A DNA stretch of 64,000 bases from Malachius bipustulatus (lineage: Eukaryota; Arthropoda; Insecta; Coleoptera; Melyridae), in the NCBI GenBank assembly GCA_910589415.1, contig OU342631.1, positions 22,692,001 through 22,756,000 of the forward strand, given 5' to 3'. Of this stretch, positions 12,169 through 24,361 are shown piece by piece; within the stretch, counting starts at the first letter, position 1, and every line of letters begins with the position of its first letter. The notes below the pieces were generated by a model. The model was not told where the DNA came from, did no database searches, and saw nothing but the letters and a program-made list of their open reading frames with translations. The translations under genes were made by a program, and so were the position numbers.

Positions 12169-13998
12169 AACCTTCTTGCGCATCAATCGCAGAAATAGTG
12201 TATTTTTATGCGATCCAATTTATGAATATTTTGACCGCTTTTTAAATTGGCTTTCTGAAATTTTCCCTAGTCAGGTCATATTAGCGTAGTGGTTTACTGT
12301 GAAAATTGCATTTCACTTCGTTTGAAAACGTGCCGTAGAATGGATTTTTAAATTTAACAAAACCAAAATAAATGGTAAAACTGAACAATTTTGCCCCTTT
12401 TCCTTTGCCCGCCACTGGCTGACTTTACCTAAAAAATACTATTTTTTACACTACCTTCAATAGATTTGAAAAAGTGAAAAGGGAGCTTTGAAAACTGAAA
12501 ATTTGAAATTTTAGAGGAATAAACATAATTTAAAAATTATTCGAATATCTCCGCCATTTTTCTTATTTGCTTCTTGAAAATTTTCAGAGTTAAGAGTTAT
12601 TGGTATAGTTATCTATTGGAAAAATTTCAGTTCGATTCGTACAAAAATAGAAAAATAGAATAAACGGCTATAGAAATTTAGCCTTTTTTTACCCTTTTCC
12701 TACCCATGCCACTGGCTTAATAATAAAAAAATGCAAATTTTATTGCAATAACTAAAATTTCAATAACTATTCTTCCAATAATGCTAATTTTGTTTAAAAG
12801 TTTTTGTTTCTAACTTGCTTATTTAGAGGTTAAAAATCTATCAATTTTTCCTAAAATTTAAAAGGCAGCCATTTTGGAACGGCTATTCCGATTTTACTCA
12901 AGACCGACTACTTGCAGTTATATTACTACAAAAAAAATTTCAGCCCCCTAAATTGAAAACTGCGACCAGAAACCGTGCCTCATGACCGGTTTTTTTTTGG
13001 AAATTTGGAGGGACACCCTGTAAAAGTAACAAAACTTTAGGAAAATTATTTTTACGAAAATCAAACGTCATCTCTAAGTTTCACAAGAGTAAAAAATTTC
13101 GTTCATTAATCTTGAAAGGTGAAGCTACAGGAGCGTTTTTAAAATTTTAGAGAAATAAACATCATGTAAAAAAAATTCAAATAACTCCGCCATTTTTGTT
13201 ATTTACTTCTTGAAATTTTTAAGGACTAGAGGCTATTAGTATAGTTGCCTACTGTGAAAATTTCAATTTAATTCCTTCAAAAATGTGCTCAGAAATTGTT
13301 AGAGAAATTTAGCGATTTTTACCCTATTCCTACCCACGCCACTGGCTTATTAATAAAAGTAATGCAAATTTTATAACATTAAATCAAATTTCAATTAATT
13401 TTCCTCCAATCATGTTGATTTAGTTTCAAAGTTATTTTTCCATCTTACTCATACAGGGGTTCAAAAAAAAGCAATTTTTCAAAAACTTCAAATGGCCGCC
13501 ATTTTGAAACGGCTCGGCCGATTTTGCTCAAGTACAATACCAGACCAGTTCTTATATATATCTTACTCCCACAAAAATTTCAGTCCCCTAGATTGAAAAC
13601 TGCGACCTGAAATGAGATGACAAAAACGGGATATGGGGAATTTTGAAAGGACACCCTGTAGAAGTAACGCGACTTTAGGAATTTTTTTCAACGAAAATCT
13701 AACGTCGTTCCAAAGCTTTACAAGGATCCAAAATTTCATTCACTAATCTTGAAAGATAAAGCTACAGGAGCGTTTTGAAAATCGAAATTTCGCGATTTTG
13801 GAGAAATATATATATATATAAATATATATATAAATATATATATATATAAATATATATATATATATCGTGGGCAGGTGAATTTTGGAAAACCACTTTTTCG
13901 TGATCTGGGGGTCATGATCGGTGGACATTTGATGAGTTTGGGTGATTTTCGAAAAGTGATGTCGTCCTCAATAGTGTATTTTTTTATTAAAAAATACA
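12169..13998 (+). mobile_element. About 1.8-kb repeat, left copy (inserted)
   Basis: Begins CCTTCTTGCGCATCAATCGC and ends at an AGTGTATTTTT...AAAAATACACT hairpin. It splits the sequence ACATAAAAAA/AACAACAAAAATC of the surrounding 0.5-kb array, which marks it as an insertion. Inside are two diverged tandem units (about 12538-13010 and 13160-13640), each with CTCCGCCATTTTT, ACGCCACTGGCTTA, GGCCGCCATTTTG and GGACACCCTGTA, then a TA microsatellite. No coding sequence. A copy in opposite orientation is at 15021-17027 and a shortened one at 20130-20525. Superfamily unknown; a terminal hairpin recalls Helitrons but the required TC and CTRR ends are not evident. Confidence 0.75.
13808..13865. repeat. 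(TA)n microsatellite, left arm
   Basis: TATATATA with interspersed AATATATA units; its counterpart is at 15160-15213 at the mirrored position, so it belongs to the repeat family and was expanded in both copies. Frames rich in Ile-Tyr on both strands here and at 15024-15312 are artefacts. Confidence 0.9.
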
Positions 13999-14370
13999 CT
14001 AAAACAACAAAAATCATAAAAATTATTGAAAATTGTCACCTCTTATGGTAATTTATCCTGTCGACCTATACGTCATTTTGTTTTTATTTTTCATGATTTT
14101 TTTTCATCATAGCAATTTTTCTCTAAACCGGTTCAAGAGCATAATACCTCACGCAATTCTTAAATCTATGTTACTGTAATATGAAAAAATCTCAATTAGC
14201 GCTAAGAAAAAAAAAATGATCAGGATGTGTAAAAAAGCTGAGTATCTCAAACGGTTCCTGAAACATAGTCCAAAAAACGAAAAAAAAATGAGGGACCCAT
14301 GTTAACAAGAACTTTTTCTAATGAGTCAGAGAATCGCACCTTTCCCTGACGCATGTTTTGACACACCCTG

Positions 14371-15020
14371 TAAGTATATGTATATTTCTTGTATCATTTT
14401 TCCCTTTTACGTTCCGAGGTCCACCCTCCTATAGCAGGCGTAAATCGTTATCCTATGGGGTTAAATATTAGGGAGGAAACTTTAGCAATTTTGCCCTAAA
14501 AACATTGTCGGCATTGCTCACTTGAACATTGGATCCTGGTCTTCCCTGTAGATTTTATGATTTTTTGAGGCAGTGTCGGTTGCTAAATTTGATATAATCT
14601 GGATCGCGGAGTCTAAAATGGTGATGTCACAGGAATATTCGCATTAATTCTATGGAAGTCTTTTGAAATTTAAAACGTTACGCAGCGTTCGATGTTAGAG
14701 TCGGTCACTGACGGAAATTCTCAGTTAATAAAAAATATTATTTTCCGGAAACAGTCTTCTTTATTTGAGCGACACGCTTGGATTTTAGATCGAACCGCGC
14801 GGTTATATGTATGTATGTATTGTACTTGTGTTTAAGAGAGGCATTGGAAGAGATAGAACATGAAATTTCGGTAAGATAGAATTACAGATACAGGCAAGCT
14901 TTTCGCGTTCTTCGTACTCAGTCCGCCCGGTCTTCCATCCCCCTTCAGCCGACGCTTTCGTCTTCCAGTCGCGCGGCATAGGTACCCGAGACCGTCCTTG
15001 GGCCAATAAGAAAGCCCCTT
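14371..15020. other. Unique-looking segment between the inverted repeat arms
   Basis: About 650 bp without similarity to the flanking repeats. It has a (TATG)n run at about 14806 and a GC-rich patch at 14910-15000 (CGCCCGG, GACGCTTTCG, TCGCGCGGC). Minus-strand frames at 14803-15148 show no recognisable domain. May be genomic sequence trapped between two insertions. Confidence 0.45.
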
Positions 15021-15174
15021 TTAGTGTATTTTTTAACAAAAAAATACACTATTGAGGACGACATCACTTTCCAAAAATCACCCAAACTCATCAAATGTCC
15101 ACCGATCATGACCCCCAGATTACGAAAAAGTGGTTTTCCAAAATTCACCTGCCCACGATATATATATATATATT

Positions 15175-15207
<33 letters not shown>

Positions 15208-17027
15208 ATATTTCTCCAAAATCGCGAAATTTCGATTTTAAAAACGCTCCTGTGGCTTTATCTTTTAAGATTAGTGAACGAAATTTTGGGTCCTTGTAAA
15301 ATTTGGGAATGACGTTGGATTTTCGTTCAAAAACTTTCCAAAAGTCTCATCACTTCTACAGGGTGTCCCTTCAAAATTCCATGAACCCGGTTTTTGTCAT
15401 CTCATTTCAGGTCGCAGTTTTGAATCTAGGGGGCTGAAATTTTTGTGGGAGTAAGATATCTATAAAAACTGGTCTGGTATTGTACTTGAGCAAAATCGGT
15501 CGAGCGGTTTCAAAATGGCGGTCATTTTAATTTTTGAAAAATTTGCTAATATTTGAACCCCTGTATGAGCAAGATGGCAAAAAAACTTTCACATCAAGTT
15601 AACAGGATTGAAAGAAAATTAATTGAAATTTGAGTTAATGCAAAAAAATTTGAATTTTTTCCATTATTAAGCCAGTGGCGTGGGTAGGAAAAGAGTGAAA
15701 ATGGCTTAATTTCTATAACAGTTTTTGAGCACATTTTTGAAGGAATTGAACTAAAATTTTTACAGTAGACAACTATACTAATACTCTTTAATCTTCAAAA
15801 ATTTCAAGGATCAAATAAAAAAAATGGCGGAGATATTTAAATTTATTTTACATGATGTAAATTTCTCTAAAATTTTAAAAACGCTCTAGTGTAGCTTCAT
15901 CTTTCAAGATTAGTGGAAGAAATTTTTTACTCTTGTGAAACTTCGGGATGACGTTAAATTTTCGTTGAAAATTTTTTCAAAAGTCGCGTTACTTCTACAG
16001 GGTGTCCTTTAAAATTTCGAAACATCCGGTTCTGTGGCACGGTTTTCTGGTAGCAGTTTTCAATCTAGGAGGCTGAAATTTTTATGGGAGGAAGATATTA
16101 TCCACAAGTAGTGGTCTGGTATTGCATTTTTTGAGCAAAATCGATCGAGCCGTTTCAAAATGGCGGCTTTTTGAATTTTAGGGAAAAAGGCTATTTTTTA
16201 GTCCCTGTATAAGCAATATAGAAAGAAAACTTTTCACAACAAAATAATGAGGATGACAATTAAAGGCTTGTTTAATAACTTAACGATTGAATGTAATATT
16301 CAGACCCGGGACTGCTTGATTTAAAACCAGCACCAGCACCAGACCAGCGCGCACCGTTTTCATCGCGCTCGGCTCGGGCAGGACCACCCATGCAGATATG
16401 ACTGCTCCTGCCAACCCCAATTGCAGAAAATAAAAACTCCTAAAAACCTGTATTAACAAGATTGGATTAAAATGATTTGAAATTTGAATTAATGCAATAA
16501 AATTTTTATTATTTTCATTAGTAAGCTAGTGGCGTGGATAAGAAAATGGTAAAAATGGCTAAATTTCTTTAATTGATTATGAGCACATTTTTGAGGGAAT
16601 TTACCTGAAATTTTCGGAGTAGACAACTATACTAATAGCTTGTAACTCTCCAAAATTTAAAGAAGCAAATAAGAGAAATGGCGGAGTTATTCGAATTTTT
16701 TTACATGATGTTTATTTCTCTAAAATTTCAAATGTTCGGTTTTCAGAACTCGCCTGTAACTTTTTAAAGTTAGTCAGTGGCGGGTATATAGGACAAGAGA
16801 CGAAATTGTTAAATTTTGCCAATTTTTTTTTGGTTTATTATGTAAAAATCTATTTTATGGCACGCTTTCAAACGAAATGAAATGAAATTTTCACAGTAAA
16901 CCACTACGCAAATTCGACCTGACTATTGACAAATTCAGAAAGCCAATTTAAAAGGCGGCAAAAATTTTCATAGTTGAATCGCATAAAAATACACTGTTTC
17001 TGCGTTTGATGCGCAAGAAGGTTTTTT
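15021..17027 (-). mobile_element. About 2.0-kb repeat, right copy (inverted)
   Basis: Inverse of the 12169-13998 copy: starts with the TAGTGTATTTTTT...AAAAATACACTA hairpin, runs through the TA microsatellite (15160-15213) and the two internal tandem units, and ends GATGCGCAAGAAGG. It is about 180 bp longer because of an unrelated GC-rich segment at about 16258-16453 (ACCAGCACCAGCACCAGACC, CATCGCGCTCGGCTCGG) absent from the left copy. Together the two copies form a giant hairpin with a 1-kb loop. Confidence 0.8.
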
Positions 17028-17970
17028 ATAGCTTTTTCTGCGTGCGACGAACGTATCAAATTATGCTTTCTACCACGGTCAAAGGGTCCGTGAATTTATA
17101 CGCGGTACTTTTAGGAAAAAGGTCGCTACAATTTTTATAATTGACATTAAGTATACGTAAATAATCTTTAATGCCGTAAATGTGTTACATTATAATGCAA
17201 AAACTCTTATTACAGGACCTCTCTTCAGTAAATATACGGATTATTATAAGATTATATTACTTCCGCACTTTTTTTTTTTAACTAAAAACAATCCCACTCA
17301 CGTAAAATTAAGAATTCATCACGAAATAGAAATAAAATTCCAATAGAGTTAGAGTTGTTATTCCTATATTACCTACCTATTACCTACCTAGAAAGACTCG
17401 TCTGAAATTTGCATATACGCGAGATAAATGTTTCGTAACAGCACCAGCACCATTATATATTATTATTATTTTCTTTTTATTATTACTTGTTCTTACTTAA
17501 TGTGATAGTTGATATATCTACACCTCTCGTGTTACATTACCTAGCTAAACCAGCTCCTATTGGCTATCTCATTTAATTTGTGACACGGTAAGCTGACATT
17601 TTATTGGCTAAACGAAATCCTTCATGCGTGTATTTTCATGGTACGATGCGCTTTATATATCTTGTCGCTGGGCTAGTATATAGGTGTACATTATATACAT
17701 TATATGCATGGAAAGAGAAAAGAGAGACATATAAGACATAACAATAATTATTAAATAGGTATACGTCATTATAATTAGCTTCTTATATGCCGACCTACTG
17801 AAGTCATATAAAAAATTACCACCTTTGCTTATGTAAAGTTCTGCTGAGACAAAAATAAAATTGACCAAGCATAGGTTATAGAATTTTTCTTTTTCCACGC
17901 CGATCACTGATGAGGCCGGTGCGAGCTGGGGTTCAACAACGCAAGTGGAGTTCATCTCCATTCAATGAAG
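17028..17970. other. Region without a recognised gene
   Basis: AT-rich, with TATTATTATT at about 17455. The minus-strand frame 17653-17961 shows no motif. GTACGAAGT(T/G)TCCTTGC occurs at about 17988 and again near 19195 in the same orientation, hinting at an old repeat across this stretch. Confidence 0.35.
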
Positions 17971-18466
17971 ACTGAATCAAGGATATGTACGAAGTTTCCT
18001 TGCAATGCGAGATTGGGAAGATTTTTTACGTTTGTAGTCGCCTGTAGACTACAGAGATGCGGGTGAAGAAGGCTAGTGCTAAGTTTCGTGGTGATCTAAG
18101 GTTGGGAGGTTGTACTTGGAGTTTTTCTATAGTTACGATAAGAATTTCTGATATAGTAATGTTTTGGTTTTGAAATTGTTCTTGTGTGTGTAGCAAATTG
18201 ATATTTTGTTCTCATTATCTTTGATTTGTCTTTGTGTTTTTATACTTATTGTGATGAGAGGGTTAAGTAGAGAGTAGAGTAGCAATAGCTAGACTTCGCC
18301 CCTTTATATTCTGTAGAGTTGGATTGTATATAACAAATTCAAAAAAAAAAAATAATAAAGGCACTTTATTATTATTATTCGATTCATTCTCAGCATTCTC
18401 AGCATCATAGCTGGTGAGATTATCCATGCAGACGGGCTCAGGCCAAGTCTACACAGATTTCATTAT

Positions 18467-18971
18467 CTTTGATTTAAGAAGTTTCGAGTGATGTTGCATG
18501 TTTGAAGTATCGTTGCTTTTTGCGCCTGTGTATGTATGTAATGTGGCAGCTGGAGTTCTGTGAGATGTTGTGTGAATGTGTGCGGCGTGATTCCAGTTAC
18601 TGATATTATAAAGGGTAAGATGTAAACCGACTTCTGTTTCCATATCCTTTCAACTTCTACGGCTAATGGTTGATATTTAGTTTTCTTTTCTGCGTATTTA
18701 TTTGTTATGTTGGAGTCTAATGGAACTGCGATGTCAATGATGAATGTTACGTCTTCTTATTTATTTACAAGCGTGATATCTGGCCTATTGTGCATGATTG
18801 TTTTATCAGTTTGGATGGTGAGGTCCCAATATAATTTGTGATCCTGATTTTCCAGTATTGTTTGCGGTGTGTATTTGTAGTAGGGTTGAGAGTCTGCATG
18901 AAGATTATAGTGGAGTCCAATGGCTTGGTGTATTATTTTTGCTACTGTGTTGTGTCTATCAGTATATGCAT
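18467..18971 (-). pseudogene. Non-LTR retrotransposon ORF, C-terminal fragment (one stop)
   Basis: Reading the - strand from 18971 gives a continuous frame with the motif order YTDRHNTVAKIIHQ, PYYKYTPQ, LENQDHKLYWD, NRPDITLVN, FIIDIAVPLDSNI, KYQPLAVEVERIW and a QKATILQTCNITRNFL end, then TAA at about 18467. This is the usual C-terminus of a group of LINE polyproteins in insects and other animals. RPD followed 14 positions on by D fits the RPD-X(12-14)-D signature of the restriction-like endonuclease in R2/NeSL-type elements (family knowledge; clade assignment is inference). One in-frame stop falls inside the motif, after LVNK. Upstream the fragment is cut off at a (TTA)n run, so reverse transcriptase is missing. 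Confidence 0.8.
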
Positions 18972-19026
18972 TATTATTATTATATTATTATTATATATTA
19001 GGTATTATTATTATATTATTATTATA

Positions 19027-19069
<43 letters not shown>

Positions 19070-19070
19070 T
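18972..19070. repeat. (TTA)n microsatellite
   Basis: Imperfect then perfect TTA/ATT repeats of about 100 bp, abutting the truncated LINE fragment. The Tyr-Ile-rich frame across it is meaningless. Confidence 0.9.
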
Positions 19071-19263
19071 ACTCGGAACGTCCGCTGGAACAGTAGTAGT
19101 TGCAGGATTTCTATTTTTTACGTCAAAATCTCCAATGATTGTGTGGGGGTCATATGTAATCGACGAAGACTTAATCCAGGAAACTGGTTGTTTGTACGAA
19201 GTGTCCTTGCGATAAGAGGTTTTGAATAAAAAAAACATAAAAAATAGGCAAGCCTTTTAAATC

Positions 19264-20117
19264 TAGTCCAGTCAACGAATGGCCCAAAAGGTGGCGCATA
19301 CTGTGTGAGCAGGCTAAGCGATTCCTTAAAAAACTTGTTCAGGGTGCTTAGGATGTTCACATACCAAAAGTCCCGACGTCAAAAATGTTCCACTTTGGGG
19401 GGTATACCGGTTATATCTCAAAATCTGAATATACATTTTTTATTGTACACGCGTGATTTCGAATTCTCAACCGTTTTTGAGTTACAAGCCCCATAAAAGT
19501 AGGTTCTTTCGAAAAAATCATTTCATCTCATATTTTTTCTCGGCCATTCCGATATGAAATACATATTGGCATATGAAATATATTCTAGAAGGAAATTGAA
19601 TTTTATACAACTTCTTTTAGATGCATTTTCTCTGATTAATATTTAAGACGATATAAAGGAATGTTTGATGAAAAATATGAAGTTAGTAATTTTACGAGCT
19701 TTTGTTTATTTTAAGGAAATTTTTCCCTACGAAACACCGTTTCTGAGATACAACCAACACCCCAAAGGTGGAATGTTTGATAAAAAATATGAGGTAAAAT
19801 GAATTTTTTCGGAAAAATCTACTTCTCAAAAACTCAGAACCGGTTCCGAATTCGAAAGTCACGTACAGAATAAAAGTCTTACACAATTTTACGAACTTTT
19901 ATTTATTATATGAAAATTTTTCCCTACGACACATCGTTTTTGAGATATAATCTCCAAAAGTGAGACATTCTCCCCCTCCCCTCCATTCGGCTCACCACGT
20001 AGACGTCAGGACTTTTGGTATGTAGCCCCGCAAAACACCCTAAACAAGTTAATCTGAAGGAATCGCTTTATAGGTATCTTGCTCACGCCCGTTATACCTT
20101 TTTCCTTGACTGGACTA
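19264..20117. mobile_element. Foldback element, about 850 bp, TAGTCCAGTCAA ends
   Basis: Starts TAGTCCAGTCAA and ends TTGACTGGACTA. The arms (about 300 bp each) share AAGCGATTCCTT, AACTTGTT(C/T)AGGGTG, ACATACCAAAAGTCC(C/T)GACGTC in inverted orientation. The interior has a direct repeat of about 195 bp (TTTTTCCCTACGA(A/C)ACA(C/T)CGTTT at about 19722 and 19918). The outermost TA may be the target duplication. No coding capacity; arms are more diverged than in the other foldbacks, so it is older. Confidence 0.75.
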
Positions 20118-20129
20118 AATTTTTTTTGT

Positions 20130-20525
20130 CATCAATCGCGTAAATAGTTTTTAACATAATAGTGAATAGCATAAATAACAATTTCAGTTCAATCCCTTCC
20201 AAAAAAATAAAAATAAAATGGATACAGAAATTTTGACTTGCCGGTTCCTTTGAACAAGAGTTTTGTCTACAAAAATTTCAGTTGTCTAAAGTGAAAACTA
20301 CAATCCGAAATGGAGTGACAAGCACACGTTTTGGCGAACTTTGAAGGGCCACCCTGTAGAAAATTTGTGGTTTTAGAAAGGCTTTTTTGATAAAAATCAA
20401 AAGTCCTCCATTAATTCTAAAAGTATTAAAAATTTATCTCAGTGATCTTTACAGGTGAAGCTTCAGGAGCGTTTTGAAAATTGGATATCTGCACTTTTGG
20501 AGAAATAAATAAATGTAAAGGTTTT
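20130..20525 (+). repeat. Deleted copy of the 12169-13998 repeat family
   Basis: Starts TCATCAATCGCGTAAATAG, like the 5' end of the 1.8-kb repeat, then continues with that family's inner landmarks ACAAAAATTTCAGT, CGAAATGGAGTGACAA, CCACCCTGTAGAA, GCTTCAGGAGCGTTTTGAAAAT and TTGGAGAAATAAAT. Most of the first internal unit is absent. Confidence 0.7.
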
Positions 20526-20569
20526 CCCTTTATAAATGCGTATTAGACTGTGCCCAATTTTATGTTTAT

Positions 20570-20990
20570 CAAGGATCTGAAACAAAAGTTGTACAAAAGT
20601 AATATGCTGAGAAAACTGAAAAGTAATTTTTTCTTGTTTAAGTTGACTTTTATTTATTTTAAATAATTTTCTAATAAGTAAGTCATCCGTTGTGAGCTAG
20701 CTATTTATTTGACATTTCAAAACATTTCAAAGCTTATAACTAGATCCTCCGATTTTTAAAGTCAACTTTTTTTTCCTTATGGCCGCCATATTGATTTTTA
20801 ATGTCATTGGGCATAGAAAAAACCAAGGAAACCAAAACTAACCTTTTAATTTTTATTCTTATGTATTCGAAAAAAACTTCCTTCACCGAACGACGTCACT
20901 ATGACGTCATATTATTTGCCTTGTTTTTTTATGACATTATATGAGAGAATCGTTTTTTTTTTAGAAGAATGCCTACTTACCTACTATTGC
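20570..20990. repeat. Single-arm fragment of the 37361-38379 foldback family
   Basis: Shares ATTTGACATTTCAAAA, AACTAGATC, TTCCTTATGGCCGCCATATT and the ATGTCATT...GAAACCAAAA block with the foldbacks at 37361-38379 and 56262-57133, but only one arm is present. Confidence 0.65.
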
Positions 20991-22751
20991 TCTTTTTTTT
21001 AATGTAGTAAATTTTTGGGTTCGTGTATTTTTCCTAAAATTATTTTATTGAATATCGGCGTCAAAAAATTCGCGACAATTTTGTCAATGAGTGTAATGTT
21101 ATAATTTAACCGTTCTGACGGGTTCTTGAAACGTTTCTGAAACAAGATTAATTCTCCTGGTTCTCCCATTTTCACTAATTTCCTGGGAATATTGCTTCCT
21201 TTACCTATTTTTCCATATAATTGTTCCACAAAAAATAATAAGCAAAGGTAGTCCTAGAATGACGTTCAGGTTGCCTGTTACAGTTTAGACAGACTATTTT
21301 TCAAAACATATCCTCATAAATAAATTATTATTAACTATGGTGGTCTTTGGTGACCTACATCAAATTTAATGTTTCAACTGTCATTGCAATGATCATTTGG
21401 ATCACCAATGTAAAAATTTCCTTCCGAGAGAGGAGGTCATATCGAATTTTTATACTAAATGGAATCCAAAGAAACCTCAAGGGGTTTGATTATTTATCAA
21501 CTATTATTTTGCAGTAACTATAGCGAATAATGTCGTCTTAGTCACTGTCTATTACTTATCTTGCAACCTAATTAATTATCCTCTTAAATCCTTAATTGAC
21601 GGACAATAGACGCGATTGTTTGGGTGTATTTATATCCATCGTGCAATGTCATTATTCAGTTCACTTCCACCAAACTGTCTGTCACTTAGTTACAGGCTAT
21701 TTATATTTCGTTATTGTTTTAAGCTAATTCGTTAAGAAGTATTATGAAAGCGTATTCACAGCTCAGGTTTTAATTATGTCTGTAGGAGTGTTGCATTCAT
21801 GTAATATTTGTCAAAGGACAAACGACACATAACAGGAAGTGCAAGATTAAGATTACCATTCTTATTATATTATTAATAATATATCTAACGTACAAAGAAC
21901 TTTTGTAATTTGCTGGGATATGCAATTTTATCTTACAGCTCGCTGATTCAGTAGATAACAATAAAGGCGACAACTGCACCTCCCATTATTGAACTTGAAC
22001 GAAGCAGGCCACTCGTGATGATAATATTTGCAAAATAAAAGATTAGGAGCGAGTTTACTGGTCTAAGATAAGAGAAGCAGCGAATCCATTACAATATAAT
22101 AGACAATTCCTTTTTCGAATCGAGACAAGTTACATCTTAATATCTGATCAGAGATCGATCGTACGCAACAGCGCCTTGTAATTATGGTAAGATATTATGG
22201 ACAACACAAAGAGCCCATCGTCTTGCTGCCGATTCTACATGGACTTGAGGTCGACTTCTTCGGAAGCCACTTTGCTGGAACGAGTCCTCGGAGATTATAT
22301 CACGCCGAAGACTATTTTGATATCCGGAGGGACAACATTATTGTATAAGGTATAACAAACTGACTACGTTATTGTATCGAAAATACCAAGTAGAAGATTT
22401 TTCCAGAAGTTATTTTTACCTAATAATGTTTTTCATGATTTGTGAATTTATAAAAAAGAAAAGCGCAATTATATTAAAAGACTGAAATTGCAGGAAATTT
22501 CGGGGGAATGATCTCTGACAACGATGATACTATTTTGACCGTTCCTGACTCATATTGATGGTTCCTTCTTTTGTATCCGTTCCAGGCGATTCCACCGCTC
22601 AATCACTGTGGCTCCTGCAACTCCATCTGTTATTAAAGATTTTTCAGATAATTCTGTTTGCGTAATCCGCTCGATTAGTGAATGAATGGGGAGGGAAAAC
22701 GATTAGTAGGACGTTTTTTATATGAAGTTTAATCAATTTACTGACAAAACG

Positions 22752-22785
<34 letters not shown>

Positions 22786-24361
22786 ACACTTAACAAGATT
22801 CGACGTTACTGGATTATGAAACTAGTTGTTCCCGTCTTTAAGATATCTACCCGAGAAAAATCATTTTCATGGTGAAAGTTTTTAGTGACAATTAAAAAAA
22901 AATTATCTCGGAATGATTTATCAGACTACACCAGAGTTTGCCTCCCTCCGCGGCTTTTTTTTTCGCTGTGGTCACTACTAAATCAATCAATAATTAATCA
23001 ATCACAGTGGTTACTACTAAAAACTCGAAGAAAATTTAAGAATGGGTTCCTAGTAAGCTTTCCAGGTCGGTTCCTGCCTCGACTCTTATAATAGTACTTC
23101 TGGAACGAGAAACGGATGAGAAGGTTTATTGCAATAAGAAAGAACGAGAAGGGCTCCTAGAATAAGAAGAGCTTCGACGTCTTTTTGCACCGGGGGACTG
23201 TGCATTGTTGGACTAATACGGCTGGACTTGACAGTAACTGGATCTCGAATAGAGTATCCATTAGGATCTGAATCATAAGTGATTTTCGAAACCAGAATGG
23301 GTGATTGTTCTCTTTTATGAACACCTCGACGATATTGTCAAAATTTCCCTAATCACGCTGATAAAACTTTTCATTCCTAGCTGAAATGGCAAACTGTTTA
23401 TATCCCGAACCCCCAACTAAACGCATCTCCCACTTTCAAACCTATTTTGTCGATCACACCTATATTATAATACACACCAGGAAGTCAGTGTGGGGAATAA
23501 TTTGCTTATGTCTGCCAATAACCAATACTGTGATTGATTTTAACCTGTCATTTTTAATAGTCTCCCGAATATTATTCGGTTTATTTTTCTGGTATACCTA
23601 CAGGAATTGTGGTAATCGTGCTGGATAATTTTAACAAGCAACTACAGAAGAATTAAAATGTTAGATAGCTCGAAAACCTTCAAGCTCAATTACACCTCAT
23701 ATTTAGTGTCAGAAGTGGGAGCTTTTAAAACTGGTCGTACTTTCATTACGTATTGTTTGACACCTCCTTCCGGATAGGATAAATTATTGGTGTTTATTGC
23801 AATTATTATTACATTATTAGACTAAAAAAATCATCCGAAAAATTCCAAAAACATCCTCGAATTTCTTAATAATTTTGATTATGTAGTCTATTTAAATTTC
23901 TTGACAGTGAGTACACCTGAACGACCACGCAGCTAATATAGCATAAGCAAAAGAGAAACCTAATCTATTAGAAATAATACGGAATTAGAAATAATAATAA
24001 TTTCAAACCGCAAGTCAATTACGTAGCCGATTCGGCAGCGGTCTTGTGTGGTCGATTTTGATTGAAATAATTCATCGTGTGGTCAGAAGAGAAGCAACAG
24101 CTACAAAGCGCCCCCGACTCATTAATTTATTCATCGAATCAGCGAGCATGTGTCTGCCCTGCACGTTTCGGGGAAAACTACCCCTTCAAGTATAGGAGCT
24201 TTTGTCTGACCGCGATTGAATTATTCAGCTCGCGTGGTCATTTTCCTGTCAACGACTGTCAGTTTATTTTCATTTCTACGATTGATTCTTGATAATTACC
24301 TACCTACAAACGATTCGGTTAATTGGATTCATCATACAGTCGTTGTACTATTATAGACAAT
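20991..24361. other. Region without a recognised gene
   Basis: About 3.4 kb of AT-rich sequence with a (CT)n run at about 22753-22782. Frames at 20999, 21797, 22885 and 23386 are short, lack motifs and have no splice-consistent neighbours. A compact TTCGGAAGCC/GGAACGAG-containing patch at 22200-22330 is more GC-rich but is not recognised. Confidence 0.4.

Larger units (their letters stand above)
10689..14370. mobile_element. DNA element with CAGG...CACCCTG ends, interrupted by another repeat
   Basis: Left tip CAGGTTGTTTCAAAA at 10689 and right tip TTTTGACACACCCTG ending 14370 are inverted over about 100 bp (both arms share AAAGGTGC, the (A)GAAAAAG block and AACATGGGT) and both are flanked by TA. 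The interior from about 10930 is a tandem array of about 0.5-kb units whose landmarks are GAGAAAAATGGCATTTTATGATG, ACATAAAAAACAACAAAAATC and CCTCTTATGGTAATTCT, seen at about 11069, 11537 and 12073; a further unit lies at 14000-14280. The array is broken at 12169 by an inserted copy of a different repeat and resumes at about 13999. Small frames here (10677-11162) carry no motif. Confidence 0.7.

Noticed and set aside
12169..13998. Helitron assignment for the 1.8-kb repeat
   Set aside because: Hairpin near one end is suggestive, but the required 5' TC, 3' CTRR and A/T insertion site were not seen clearly.
13736..15312. Tyr/Ile-rich frames on both strands
   Set aside because: They arise from TA microsatellites at 13808-13865 and 15160-15213.
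18838..19215. 125-residue frame on the + strand with long Tyr runs
   Set aside because: Crosses the (TTA)n run and lies antisense to the LINE fragment; no real protein signal.
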